64,000 nt of DNA from Alphaproteobacteria bacterium (GCA_018823745.1 JAHJHR010000017.1:248001-312000); one strand, 5' to 3'; shown: positions 43,347 to 52,103, numbered from the stretch's first letter. A program made the numbers and translations. Notes: generated by a model not told the origin, from the letters alone.

Positions 43347-44626
43347 TCTGGATGCCCCCCAATTTGCCGAAAGCTGGGCGAAATAGCCCGGATGGTCTTC
43401 GATGTATCCTCGAACATATGCTCGCTGTAGCGATAGCGGGCATCGGTGCTAAACGCCGTGCCATCATGCCGGACAACGAAAATATCCGCATTGGCGATCA
43501 TGCCGTCGCTGCCGAAACTCAAACTGCCCATGGCACCGCGAAAGGGCCTGTCATAGCGCATCAACCGGGCAGTATTCGCAAAATCCTCTGCATTGAAAGA
43601 TCCCGCGCGCTGATAAATATCTGCGATCAGTTTCACCGCATCAAAGCCAACGGCAGCGGAGCTGGATGGAAGCTGGTCGTAGCGCTTCTTATAGCCTTCG
43701 ATGAAATCGATAGCTTCCGGATTGAGCGAATTCACATCATACAGTGAAATTCCCATGACATCCTTCATGGCCGGTCCGGCGATAGCCGACACATCCGTAG
43801 CGAGAATACCGTCCGTTCCGAGGATAGGCTTCAGAATCCCCACCTGCCGGGCCAGCTTGATAAAATATCCAACGGCATCCGGTGGCCAGCCAACGATAAA
43901 AATCGCATCCACAGTTTTTATGCTGAATGCATTATTATCCAGCAGAAAAAGGATCAGCGTCTCGATATCGCGGATGGCTGGTTCAACCAGGCCCATATAG
44001 GAGATTGTCGCCCCCTGGGTGGCGACGGCACTGGCAAAATAATCCGTGCTTTCCTTACCGTATTCCGTGAGGTCACCCAGAATAACGAAATTGGACATTC
44101 CACTGGTCATCGCATAGCGCGCCATGAAATGGGTTGCGACCTCATCATTCGGCAGCAATCCGTAGATATGCCGCATCCCCCCCCGCGACAACGAGGTGTT
44201 GGTGGCGTGGGTGGCCATGAACGGCACACGGGCATGATCGTATATGGCGCCGGACGGGATTGCCGTGTCGCTGGAATTATGTCCGATGACAGCCACAGTG
44301 TTCGGCTGGGCGACGATCCGGGACGCCAAGTCCATCGAATCATGGGCTGTATGCAACTCGCCCCTTACCCGTACGCCATCAGGTTCCTGATAGATCTCGT
44401 GCCGGACCGGACGCCCCAGGAGTCCACCTCTGGAATTCACGATATCCAGCGCCATCCTGATGCCATTGAGGAAATCCCTGTTGGCCTGCTCGGTGCCCGT
44501 GACAACGGCGATCACCGCTTCCGAGCCTACCTTTTTGTCAGTGTGATGCCATGTGCCGGCTGCCCCGGCGAGGACAAGAACGCCAATACCAATACAGATG
44601 AGCCAGATTTTCTTCCTGCGGGTCAT
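43343..44626 (-). CDS. Type-1 periplasmic binding protein, probably membrane-anchored
   Basis: A 427-residue LivJ/AmiC-like Peripla_BP_6 protein. After basic MTRRKKIW, residues 8-26 are one hydrophobic helix without an obvious cleavage site, so it may remain anchored facing the periplasm. The binding lobes follow: QANRDFLNGIRMALDIVNSR, VIGHNSSDTAIPSGAIY, DAIFIVGWPPDAVGYFIK and ILGTDGILATDVSAIAGP. Such proteins bind branched amino acids, amides or small polar ligands for import or sensing. Base composition is lower in GC than its neighbours: 28 of 60 bases at 43921-43980. This suggests a separate origin. No import permease is adjacent. Confidence 0.75.
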   Translation of the reverse strand: MTRRKKIWLICIGIGVLVLAGAAGTWHHTDKKVGSEAVIAVVTGTEQANRDFLNGIRMALDIVNSRGGLLGRPVRHEIYQEPDGVRVRGELHTAHDSMDLASRIVAQPNTVAVIGHNSSDTAIPSGAIYDHARVPFMATHATNTSLSRGGMRHIYGLLPNDEVATHFMARYAMTSGMSNFVILGDLTEYGKESTDYFASAVATQGATISYMGLVEPAIRDIETLILFLLDNNAFSIKTVDAIFIVGWPPDAVGYFIKLARQVGILKPILGTDGILATDVSAIAGPAMKDVMGISLYDVNSLNPEAIDFIEGYKKRYDQLPSSSAAVGFDAVKLIADIYQRAGSFNAEDFANTARLMRYDRPFRGAMGSLSFGSDGMIANADIFVVRHDGTAFSTDARYRYSEHMFEDTSKTIRAISPSFRQIGGHPE

Positions 44627-44634
44627 GCCGGTTC

Positions 44635-45510
44635 CTAGCGATCCGCTCCGCCCAGGATGATCGGCAGCCCATCGCCGCCGCCACCAATGACGACCGTCTT
44701 GGCATTCGGCGATGTGGCAAGCTCCTTGGTGGCCTGGATACCCTGCCAGCGCAGCAGATCCTCGGTCAGCGTCTCGCTGATGGTCTTCTGGTAATCGCGG
44801 ATACCGACCGCCTCGATACGTTTGCGCTCAGCCTCCTTCACCTCGATGCTCAGGCGATAGCCATAGGCTTTTTCCTGCTCGGACAGCACCAGCTTGCGCT
44901 CGATGGCCTCTTGCACCAGCGCCGGCAGCTCGACCGATTTGATCAGCACCTCGTCCACCAGCACGAAACGATCCTCGGTCTGCGCCAGGGTGGAGATCAG
45001 GATCTTCTCCAGCAGGCCGCGCGCGCTGGTATAGACCTCCTCCGGGCTGTAACGGCCGACCTCTCGGCGCAACACCGCCTCGGTCTCCGGAAAAATCACG
45101 CGGTTCACATAGTCGGGGCCGACGGCGACATGCAGCAGGGGCAGCATGCGCATATCTGGCCGATAGCGGATGGCGACGCGCAAATCGACCGGAAGGCCGG
45201 CATCGGTCAGCAGCTTGTATTGGCGCTCTTCCGTGCGAAGACGCACATCGTAGATGTAGATGGTGTTCCAGGGCATCACCAGATGGGTGCCTTCCTGATA
45301 CACCTGCTCGCGCTCGGTGCCAGAGAACCAGCGGAACATGACGCCGGCCTCGCCCGACCGGATGGTCACGACCATCAGCGGCCAGAGCAGGGCCGCAGCA
45401 ATCATCAGCAGGATCAGGACGATCAGGACGAAGATATCGTAGCGGCGAAACAGGCCGCGCCGCGGTTCGTCCTCGCTGATCGTGTCCTGGGGTGCCGCGT
45501 CTACTGACAT
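44635..45510 (-). CDS. SPFH/prohibitin-like membrane protein
   Basis: A 291-residue Band-7 family protein. A short cytosolic tail, one transmembrane helix (about 25-48), then the SPFH domain (about 50-215): TIRSGEAGVMFRWFSGTE, GTHLVMPWNTIYIYDVRLRT and LPVDLRVAIRYRPD. The C-terminal coiled-coil is about 215-265 (LVLSEQEKAYGYRLSIEVKE, AERKRIEAVGIRDYQ). SPFH proteins form ring-like cages in the membrane that scaffold or gate partners. 8 bases from the binding-protein gene, 138 bases downstream of the second ABC gene. Role here is unknown; perhaps it confines the two exporters. Confidence 0.8.
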   Translation of the reverse strand: MSVDAAPQDTISEDEPRRGLFRRYDIFVLIVLILLMIAAALLWPLMVVTIRSGEAGVMFRWFSGTEREQVYQEGTHLVMPWNTIYIYDVRLRTEERQYKLLTDAGLPVDLRVAIRYRPDMRMLPLLHVAVGPDYVNRVIFPETEAVLRREVGRYSPEEVYTSARGLLEKILISTLAQTEDRFVLVDEVLIKSVELPALVQEAIERKLVLSEQEKAYGYRLSIEVKEAERKRIEAVGIRDYQKTISETLTEDLLRWQGIQATKELATSPNAKTVVIGGGGDGLPIILGGADR

Positions 45511-45648
45511 TGGATGACTTCAGCCCGTGATTGATTAAGCGCTTTGATTATGACGGCGTATCAGGGCAATAGCCACCGCCCAATCAGGGATTTTACGGTC
45601 CTGAAGCATGACAAAACCGTAATCTCGGGGAATATCGCCACTCAGCTG

Positions 45649-47274
45649 CTAGGCGACCGCAGGGGCACCGTTCAATTTGCCATCCTGCATGTGCAGCAGC
45701 TGGTCAGCGACGAAGAACCAGCGGTCGTCATGGGTAACGCAAATGACGATCTTGCCGCGCGCCTTCAGCTCCGGGAGGATGGTTTCGTAGAAGATCGCCC
45801 GAAAATGCGGGTCCTGATCGGCTGCCCATTCGTCCAGCACCAGGACCGGCTTGTCCTCCATCTCGGCGACGATCAGGGCGAGGCGCTTGCGCTGTCCCTG
45901 CGACAGATCGATCGTGGTGAAAGCGCCGTCCTCGATGCCGACCTTGTCCGACAGTTGCATCCTCTCCAGCATCTCGGCGACGCGCTTGCGCTCCGGCTGC
46001 GGCACACCGTGGAGCGGGCGAAACAGGTGATAATCCGACAGCACCGTCGAGATGGTGTCGCGATAGGCCTGCCGCTGGCCGGGCGCCAGAGGCGCGCCAT
46101 TCACCCTGATGGTCCCGGATTCAGGGGGCATCAGCGCTGTCAGCAGATGCAGGAAGGTCGATTTCCCGGACCCATTACCCCCGGTGATAAAGGTGATCTG
46201 GCCGGCCTCGAAACGGGCATTCAGCGGCCCGACCCGGAAATCATGCCGGCCGCCCTTGCCGTAGGTGAAGGCGATATCCTCCAGCACGATGTCGCGTAGT
46301 GGCTCCCTCAGGGGTTCCAGAGTCTCGTCCTGCGCGCGTTCCGTTTCATGGCGCAGCGCCTGGCGCAGCACCTCGATCTCACGCATCGCCGCCTCGCCGT
46401 CATTCAGCGCCGGTATGGTCTGGATCAGGGAGCTGATAGGCGCGATCATGAACAGAGCGGTGGTGGTGGCCTGCATGACCACGGTGTGAAACTCCGTGGT
46501 GAACAGCGGCACGACGAACACCATCAGCGCTATCAGCAGATAGAAGGCCAGCTGGATGGCGGCGAATTCCCGCGCCCATTGCCCTTTCACGGCGGTTTTC
46601 GCGGTGCGCACCTTGTCGGAGACGATGACCGCCTCCTCGATCAGCGCGGCCGCCCGGGCATGGCTCATGCGCACTTCCTTGAAGCCATCCAGGATATCGC
46701 GCAGCCGCTCGACCAGATGCGATTCCTCGTGCGACACCTCCTCGGTTGCCCGGTTGATCGCGCGCAGCCGCTGGGTGTGCACCAGCATGGCAAGGGCGGC
46801 AAAGCCGAGAAACAGGCCCAGGGCGAGGAAGGACAGCCAGGCCAGATAGGCGCTGACGAATACCAGCATCACCGCATGCTGAAGCCCGATCACGACCATC
46901 GGCAGATTGCGCGAAATGACCTGCAGATTCTGCGTGATCGCGCCATAGAGCCGCCCCCGGCCGATGGACTCGACCAGCCGAAGATCGCCTTTGCATATGT
47001 CATCGAAGATATGCACCCGCCGGCGTTCGACGATACGCTCCACCTCCTCCGCCACGGCGACGGATACCCGGGTCATAGACAGGGCCAGCAAAAGGCAGCC
47101 GCAAACCATCAGGACAACCAGCCGCAGGCTGACCTCGCCCTTGCTCGCCTCCTCGGAGGCAAGGTTGACGACGACCAGGATCAGCGTTGTCGACGCAGCC
47201 GCCAGGGCGGACAGGAACAAGACCCCCCGGGGGTCGATCCTCGCCTCGCGCCGGAACAGATCGAACAGAAGCAT
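45649..47274 (-). CDS. SyrD/PvdE-family ABC half-exporter, second copy
   Basis: A 541-residue half-transporter of the cyclic-peptide export family (SyrD, PvdE, YojI). Six N-terminal helices (to about 300) form the membrane part; the ATPase follows. Walker A GGNGSGKST is near 362-370, the Q-loop text DTISTVLSDYHLF is typical of the family, the signature is LSQGQRKRL (near 455), Walker B LVLDEWAADQDP follows, and the switch His is in CVTHDD. It exports peptide-like molecules by ATP hydrolysis. Two bases from its paralogue, so they probably act as a heterodimer. Confidence 0.85.
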   Translation of the reverse strand: MLLFDLFRREARIDPRGVLFLSALAAASTTLILVVVNLASEEASKGEVSLRLVVLMVCGCLLLALSMTRVSVAVAEEVERIVERRRVHIFDDICKGDLRLVESIGRGRLYGAITQNLQVISRNLPMVVIGLQHAVMLVFVSAYLAWLSFLALGLFLGFAALAMLVHTQRLRAINRATEEVSHEESHLVERLRDILDGFKEVRMSHARAAALIEEAVIVSDKVRTAKTAVKGQWAREFAAIQLAFYLLIALMVFVVPLFTTEFHTVVMQATTTALFMIAPISSLIQTIPALNDGEAAMREIEVLRQALRHETERAQDETLEPLREPLRDIVLEDIAFTYGKGGRHDFRVGPLNARFEAGQITFITGGNGSGKSTFLHLLTALMPPESGTIRVNGAPLAPGQRQAYRDTISTVLSDYHLFRPLHGVPQPERKRVAEMLERMQLSDKVGIEDGAFTTIDLSQGQRKRLALIVAEMEDKPVLVLDEWAADQDPHFRAIFYETILPELKARGKIVICVTHDDRWFFVADQLLHMQDGKLNGAPAVA

Positions 47275-47276
47275 GA

Positions 47277-48947
47277 TCAGCCTCTCCCGCCTGTGGGTGA
47301 CGTGCCCGAACCCTGGCCGTTGATCACCCTTGCCCGGCCGATTTCCAGATGAACCCGATGATCGGCCACGTCGAAATAGTGATCATCATGCGTCACCGCG
47401 ACGATGGTCAGGCCGCGATCCCTCAGAGTTGGCAGGATCTCGCGATAGAATTTCGCCCTGAATTGCGGGTCCTGATCCGCCGCCCATTCATCGAGGACGA
47501 GTATCGGGCGGTGTTCCAGAAGGGCTGCAATCAACGCCAGCCGCTTGCGCTGGCCGACCGACAGATCGATCGTGTCGAAACTGCCCTCGCTGATCGTGAC
47601 GCGCTGCTCCAGCTCGAACAAAGACAGCAGCTCGGCGGCCTCCACGGGATCGACCGGCGGCACGCCGTACAGGCGACGGAAAAGGTGATAATCGGAAAAG
47701 ACCGTCGCGATCATCTCGCGATAGGCGGGCAGCTGCGCCGATCCGACCAGCCACTTATCCAGCCTTATCTCGCCGCTTTGCGGCATATAGAGCCCGGTCA
47801 GGATCTTGATCAGGGTGGATTTCCCCGACCCGTTGCCGCCGGTGATGAAGGTGATGCGTCCCCGTGGGATGGACAGCGACAGGGGACCAACGGAAAACGG
47901 CGTCTCGCCGGAAGGGGCCGGATAGGCAAAGCGGATTTCATCCAGATGCAGCGCCTCGAATTTCGCCGGCAGCGGCGCTGGGCTGGCGCGGGCCAGCGCC
48001 GGATCGGATATCGCCGACAGCTTCTCGCACATCTGGAATATCCGGGCGCAGGCCGCTTCCGACGACATCAGCAGGGTCGACAGCTGCAGCACCGCACCAA
48101 CCGGCCCGACGACGAAAAGCACAATCGTGGTGATCTTCTGCACATCCTCGCCGATTGACTGGGTGTAGAGCGGCACCAGAAACACCACGACGCCCAGCAG
48201 CGTGTAGATGGCATTCTCGCCGAAGATGAACTGGCGGAAACTCAGCACATGAACCTGCAGCGCCGTCCGGCGGGTCTCGGCGGCGCCGGCGGCGAAGCTG
48301 TTGCGCAGGGACGCGTTGCGCGCACTCGACATGCGCACTTCCTTGATGCCGTCCAGCAGATCCGTGGTGGTCTGGAACAGCCGGGCCTCGGTATCCATGC
48401 CCGCGTAATAAGTACGGCCAAGCTCCCGCCCCATGATGAAATAGATCGCCCCGGCAACGGCGATCACCACCACGACCAGCAGGAAGGCGATGGTGGATAT
48501 CCAGAGCAGATAGGACAGGGACGCGACGATCAGCACGAGGGATTGCAGCGCCATGGCCAGGAACTGGGAGTTCTGCGAAATCACCTGGCTGTTCTGGGTG
48601 ACATTCTGGAATAACTGGGCCTGCCCCAGCTGTTCCAGCTGCCGGTAATCGGCGATGCGCAGTAATTCCAGCAACTGGACGCGCACCCGGTGGATGCCTG
48701 TCTCAATGCGCCCCGCCATGTCGCGGATCAGCCATATCTGGCTGATCAGGAACACCACCGCCGCCACTGCCGTTCCGCCGGCCAGCAGCCAGTCCACCTG
48801 ATCATAGCCATTCTGCATGATCTCTTCAGCGGCGCTGTTGACCAGCGCCAGGATGACCACGCTGGCCACCCCCGAACACAGCGCCAGAAAGAGAATCCGA
48901 TAGGGCAGTCGATCCGGTTGGGGCGCCAGCAGACGCAGCAGATTCAT
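47277..48947 (-). CDS. SyrD/PvdE-family ABC half-exporter, first copy
   Basis: A 556-residue half-transporter of the same family as the gene downstream, and the first gene of this operon. Six helices (to about 300) with SYLLWISTIAFLLVVVVIAV; Walker A GGNGSGKST near 367-375; ATVFSDYHLFRRLYG (Q-loop region); signature LSVGQRKRL near 460; Walker B LVLDEWAADQDP; switch His in AVTHDD. Both ATPase sites look complete. PvdE and SyrD lie next to peptide synthetases, but none is in this window. The ATG at 48947 follows a 261-base divergent gap. Confidence 0.85.
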   Translation of the reverse strand: MNLLRLLAPQPDRLPYRILFLALCSGVASVVILALVNSAAEEIMQNGYDQVDWLLAGGTAVAAVVFLISQIWLIRDMAGRIETGIHRVRVQLLELLRIADYRQLEQLGQAQLFQNVTQNSQVISQNSQFLAMALQSLVLIVASLSYLLWISTIAFLLVVVVIAVAGAIYFIMGRELGRTYYAGMDTEARLFQTTTDLLDGIKEVRMSSARNASLRNSFAAGAAETRRTALQVHVLSFRQFIFGENAIYTLLGVVVFLVPLYTQSIGEDVQKITTIVLFVVGPVGAVLQLSTLLMSSEAACARIFQMCEKLSAISDPALARASPAPLPAKFEALHLDEIRFAYPAPSGETPFSVGPLSLSIPRGRITFITGGNGSGKSTLIKILTGLYMPQSGEIRLDKWLVGSAQLPAYREMIATVFSDYHLFRRLYGVPPVDPVEAAELLSLFELEQRVTISEGSFDTIDLSVGQRKRLALIAALLEHRPILVLDEWAADQDPQFRAKFYREILPTLRDRGLTIVAVTHDDHYFDVADHRVHLEIGRARVINGQGSGTSPTGGRG

Positions 48948-49060
48948 GTGCTAACCGGCCTTGGCATCGATACAGGGGCGATCAGCATCTTGGAAACCCT
49001 TGAAGCAGGAATGCATGGCGCCGGCAAAGATAGCGTCTTTTCGCCGCCGACCGAAAGTAG

Positions 49061-49081
49061 ATGCGTGGTTTAAAAACGCAT
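49061..49081. promoter_or_regulatory. Inverted repeat in the promoter region between ABC operon and small secreted protein
   Basis: ATGCGT, nine AT-rich bases, ACGCAT make a perfect 6-base inverted repeat in the 261-base divergent gap (48948-49208). It could be an operator shared by the ABC-SPFH operon and the plus-strand secreted-protein gene. The rest of the gap has no gene that I can support. Confidence 0.35.
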
Positions 49082-49208
49082 TATGTCCGCCGCCGCCTGC
49101 CCGTTCACGTTACGATTCGGCAATCAAGCCCGTCCAGCCTGGGGAACAGTCGGCGGCCAGCGGCGTTACTCCCATAACGACAAGAACTGCACATATGGGA
49201 ATACAGCC

Positions 49209-49607
49209 ATGAACAGACAGACCCTCCTCGCCGCCGGACTTTTCGGCATTTTGGCGCTGCCGACCGCAGCCAGCGCTGCAACATCCTGCTCCGACGATGC
49301 GAAACGTCTGATCGGGCAGGTCGAGAGCGACGAGCAGATGGTCTATGACAACAAGACGAAGGTTGTCATGGAGATGAAGGATGGCAGCAAGCAGAATCTC
49401 GACGGCAAGACCGACGCCGCCATGCCGCGTGAGAGCCGCGATTCGGATCGCAACTCCAAGGAAGGTGTGATCGAATTCCTGAAGGGTGCAATTGAGGCGG
49501 ACGAGGATGGCAAGGCCGACCGCTGCCGCGCAATGCTGGTGGATGCCCGGGCCATGGTCTCGCCGCCGGGCAGCGACACCAAGGCCCCGAAGAAAGCGAC
49601 CGAATAG
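49209..49607 (+). CDS. Small secreted acidic protein
   Basis: A 132-residue protein I do not recognise. Residues 1-23 are a signal peptide (basic MNRQT, core LLAAGLFGILALP, cleavage after ASA-A). The mature part has a single early Cys and a pattern of charged helices (DDAKRLIGQVESDEQ, EGVIEFLKGAIEADEDGKAD), ending in KAPKKATE. Periplasmic. An upstream extension of 42 codons is rejected, as it lacks a signal-like start. It is divergent from the ABC-SPFH operon and shares its promoter space, so a link to that operon is possible. Confidence 0.65.
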   Translation: MNRQTLLAAGLFGILALPTAASAATSCSDDAKRLIGQVESDEQMVYDNKTKVVMEMKDGSKQNLDGKTDAAMPRESRDSDRNSKEGVIEFLKGAIEADEDGKADRCRAMLVDARAMVSPPGSDTKAPKKATE

Positions 49608-49629
49608 TCGCCTTTCACCGGAGATCCGG

Positions 49630-50682
49630 CTAAGCGGGGTATATGACCCCCTTGCCGGTGCTCTGGGTATCAAACAGACGATAGGCTTCCACCGCGTGGT
49701 CCAGCGCCCATTCATGCGTGAACAGGTGATCGACATCGATCTTGCGGTCGGCCACGAAACGCGCACAATCGGCCTGGCCCACGGTGGAAAAAGTCCAGGA
49801 ACCGATCAGCGTGACCTGGCGGCGCAGCAGATCATTGCTGACATCCAGCGTCACCCCCTCGCCCTCGCCGACGAAACACGCCTTGCCCCAGGTGCGCACG
49901 CATCTGACCGCCTGCGCCCGCGCCTGAGGCGAGGAAGAGGCATCGAGTGACAGATGCGCGCCCAACCCATGCGTCAGATCGCGGATGGTCGCGACCGGAT
50001 CAGGCGTCTCCAGCGGATTGATTACAGTATCGGCGCCGAACTCCGTGGCCCGTGCCAGCCGCTCAGGGCTTGTGTCCAGCGCAATGACCCTGGCGCCCAT
50101 CGCCACGGCCAGCTGCGTCGCTGACAGGCCGACAGGCCCCTGGCCGAAAATCGCGATGGAATGATCGCCGCGCAGTTCCAGGCGCTGCAACGCACCCCAT
50201 GCCGTTCCGGTGCCGCAGGAAATCGCCGCCCCGGTCTTGAAGGACAATTCCTCCGGCAGCGGCACCAGGGTGCGCGCCGGGCATTTCATATACTGCGCAT
50301 GGGCTCCATGACCGGTAACGCCATAGACTTCGGCCACGCCGTCGATGCAGAGCTGCATCCAGCCGGTCGAGCAATGGGCGCACGCACCACAGCCGCGGTA
50401 ATGGTGCTGCATCGCCCGCATGCCGATCCAGGCCTGCTTTTCCGGTACGCCCGGGCCGATGGCGACGACCACGCCGCAGGGCTCGTGCCCGGCAATGATC
50501 GGGCCGTCCTGCATCTTGAACCCCAGTGATTTGGCACCGCCCGGCGTGCGATAGAATTTCAGGTCGCTGCCACACATGCCCGAGGCTTTGATCTCCAGCA
50601 CCACCTCGCCCGGTCCCGGCGTCGGGTCCGGAAAGGACAGGATATCGACCCGACGATCCCCGGCAAAAACGATGCCCTTCAT
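49630..50682 (-). CDS. Zinc-dependent alcohol dehydrogenase (MDR, threonine/sorbitol dehydrogenase type)
   Basis: A 350-residue NAD-dependent dehydrogenase. Catalytic zinc ligands are Cys37 (MCGSD) and His66-Glu67 (AGHEP); the structural zinc cysteines are 98, 101, 104 and 112 (GCGACAHC, then QLC). The NAD fold has AIFGQGPVGLSATQLAVAMG. It oxidises a secondary alcohol or polyol. The 115-base leader upstream carries unusual alternative inverted repeats, given separately. The 22 bases between its stop and the secreted-protein stop contain no strong terminator. Confidence 0.85.
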   Translation of the reverse strand: MKGIVFAGDRRVDILSFPDPTPGPGEVVLEIKASGMCGSDLKFYRTPGGAKSLGFKMQDGPIIAGHEPCGVVVAIGPGVPEKQAWIGMRAMQHHYRGCGACAHCSTGWMQLCIDGVAEVYGVTGHGAHAQYMKCPARTLVPLPEELSFKTGAAISCGTGTAWGALQRLELRGDHSIAIFGQGPVGLSATQLAVAMGARVIALDTSPERLARATEFGADTVINPLETPDPVATIRDLTHGLGAHLSLDASSSPQARAQAVRCVRTWGKACFVGEGEGVTLDVSNDLLRRQVTLIGSWTFSTVGQADCARFVADRKIDVDHLFTHEWALDHAVEAYRLFDTQSTGKGVIYPA

Positions 50683-50724
50683 GGATATTTCCTCCCTGGT
50701 TTCTTGTTAGAGGCAGTGAGCATA

Positions 50725-50775
50725 TGCCGAGAAACCGGGCGGCGGCACACACCTTCTCGGCAGGGGAGGTTTCTC
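50725..50775 (-). promoter_or_regulatory. Mutually exclusive inverted repeats in the dehydrogenase leader
   Basis: TGCCGAGA (50725-50732) is complementary to TCTCGGCA (50755-50762), while the overlapping GAGAAACC (50729-50736) is complementary to GGTTTCTC (50768-50775). The shared GAGA (50729-50732) can pair with only one partner. In the minus-strand message both structures lie before the dehydrogenase start, an arrangement seen in attenuators and riboswitch-like leaders. No known riboswitch family is recognised. Confidence 0.4.
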
Positions 50776-50797
50776 ATAACGGGGGTCTGGCAGGGGA

Positions 50798-51253
50798 TCA
50801 GGGCAGGTCGGTAATGAACTCTGTCCTGCCGCCCTCGGTGTACAGCCCGACGATGATCTTATCGACCCTGTCACCGTTCTCGGCGCAGGGCAGAAGCAGG
50901 CGATGGATCGACGTCCATTCCCGGTTGACGCTCTGGCGATGCACATACAGCGGCGCGGCGCTCTCGGTGCAGCGTGAATAATCATCCAGTATGGCCGCGC
51001 GGATCGCTTCCGGCATTGCCTCATCGATATAGCGGCCGGTCATGTCCGTGTTGTTGACATAGACGAAGGCCGTCCCAAACAGGCTGAACCGGAAGCGCAG
51101 CGGAGATAGCTCGACATCGGCAATGGCGATATGCCCCATCCAGGGCGCGAATTCCTCGGCCAGAAAGGCGCTGCGCGCCGGCAGTCGCACGCCTGCCGTC
51201 TTGGCATGCCAGAAGCTGTAAAGTGACTGCAATCTGGGGTGCGCGATATTCAT
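50798..51253 (-). CDS. PAS_5-family protein
   Basis: A 151-residue cytosolic single PAS-like domain protein of the alphaproteobacterial PAS_5 (PF07310) type. Family features are LQSLYSFWHAKTAG at the start, IADVELSPLRFRFSLFGTAF in the middle, DMTGRYIDEAMPE and YVHRQSVNREWTSIHRLLLP. It has no output domain, so it may sense a ligand and pass a signal by protein contact. It is divergent from a second PAS_5 gene at 51448. Confidence 0.7.
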   Translation of the reverse strand: MNIAHPRLQSLYSFWHAKTAGVRLPARSAFLAEEFAPWMGHIAIADVELSPLRFRFSLFGTAFVYVNNTDMTGRYIDEAMPEAIRAAILDDYSRCTESAAPLYVHRQSVNREWTSIHRLLLPCAENGDRVDKIIVGLYTEGGRTEFITDLP

Positions 51254-51447
51254 TCCGCCTCGCCCTGGCCAGCGCCAGCCCAGTCGGCAGTCGCTGGTCG
51301 TAATATTTCAATAATTACAACTTTTTGTCATTCAAAAATTATTTCCAGCGGATCGGCAGGATAGTAAATTTATCTTCCAGTCTTTTTGAGAAAGCATTGC
51401 TAGTCTGCACGCAATGCAAAACAGGCCCGCCGAAGAAAGCCCGCGTC

Positions 51448-52077
51448 ATGATCATCCCGCCCGATGAAATCTGGATTGATCCGACGGATGAGATGATTGA
51501 GGCTGGCGCGACCCGGTTGATCGCCCTCGCAGGCGACGGACCGCAGGTCCTGAATATCGCCTGGCCCACCCAGCCGGAAAACCTGCCGGACGAGAAGCTG
51601 GCCTTCCTGATGGCCTATTGGCTGCATCTCGAGCGCCACGAAGGCACCGGCCTGCCGCGTCAGGACAAGGTGGATTGCCTGGATCTGGTGCCGACACTGG
51701 GCAATGTGATGCTGCTGGATATCGAGCGCGAGGGGTTTGATGCACGCTACCGGGTCTATGGCACGAAGATCGCGGTGCATGCATCGCGCGACTGGACGGG
51801 CTGGAGCGTTTCCGACATGAACCGGGAAACCCAGACCCCCGCCGCCCTGCTCTACCGCAGTGGCTATCGCGCGGTATACCGCCAGAAGGCCCCGCTCTAT
51901 TCCGAGCACGCGTCGCCGCGCTGGGTGGATGTGCGGAGTTGGCGACGGCTTATCCTGCCGCTTGCGGATGAGAGTGGCAGCTGCAGCCGGTTTCTGGTCG
52001 GCAATGTCGCGGTCGGCCAGCGCATCCTGAGCGATGAGGAAATGGCGGACCAGAAACGACGCCTGCATTCCGGCTGA
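51448..52077 (+). CDS. PAS_5-family protein
   Basis: A 209-residue cytosolic PAS_5 protein with the same layout as its divergent neighbour, plus a longer N-terminal part: LAFLMAYWLHLERHEG, LVPTLGNVMLLDIEREGFDA, GTKIAVHASRDWTGWSVSDM, then the RAVYRQKAPLYSE block. The frame opens 41 codons upstream through an AT-rich stretch, but that extension lacks family match and ATG 51448 is preferred. The 194-base space to the other PAS gene is markedly AT-rich and probably holds both promoters. Confidence 0.7.
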   Translation: MIIPPDEIWIDPTDEMIEAGATRLIALAGDGPQVLNIAWPTQPENLPDEKLAFLMAYWLHLERHEGTGLPRQDKVDCLDLVPTLGNVMLLDIEREGFDARYRVYGTKIAVHASRDWTGWSVSDMNRETQTPAALLYRSGYRAVYRQKAPLYSEHASPRWVDVRSWRRLILPLADESGSCSRFLVGNVAVGQRILSDEEMADQKRRLHSG

Positions 52078-52103
52078 CGCGGTTTCTGATATAGGCTGGC
52101 GCG

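Noticed and set aside
45535..45609. 24-codon minus-strand frame in the gap between second ABC gene and SPFH gene
   Set aside because: It has an ATG and stop but no ribosome site, so it cannot be supported as a gene without conservation data. The gap is otherwise free of strong signals.
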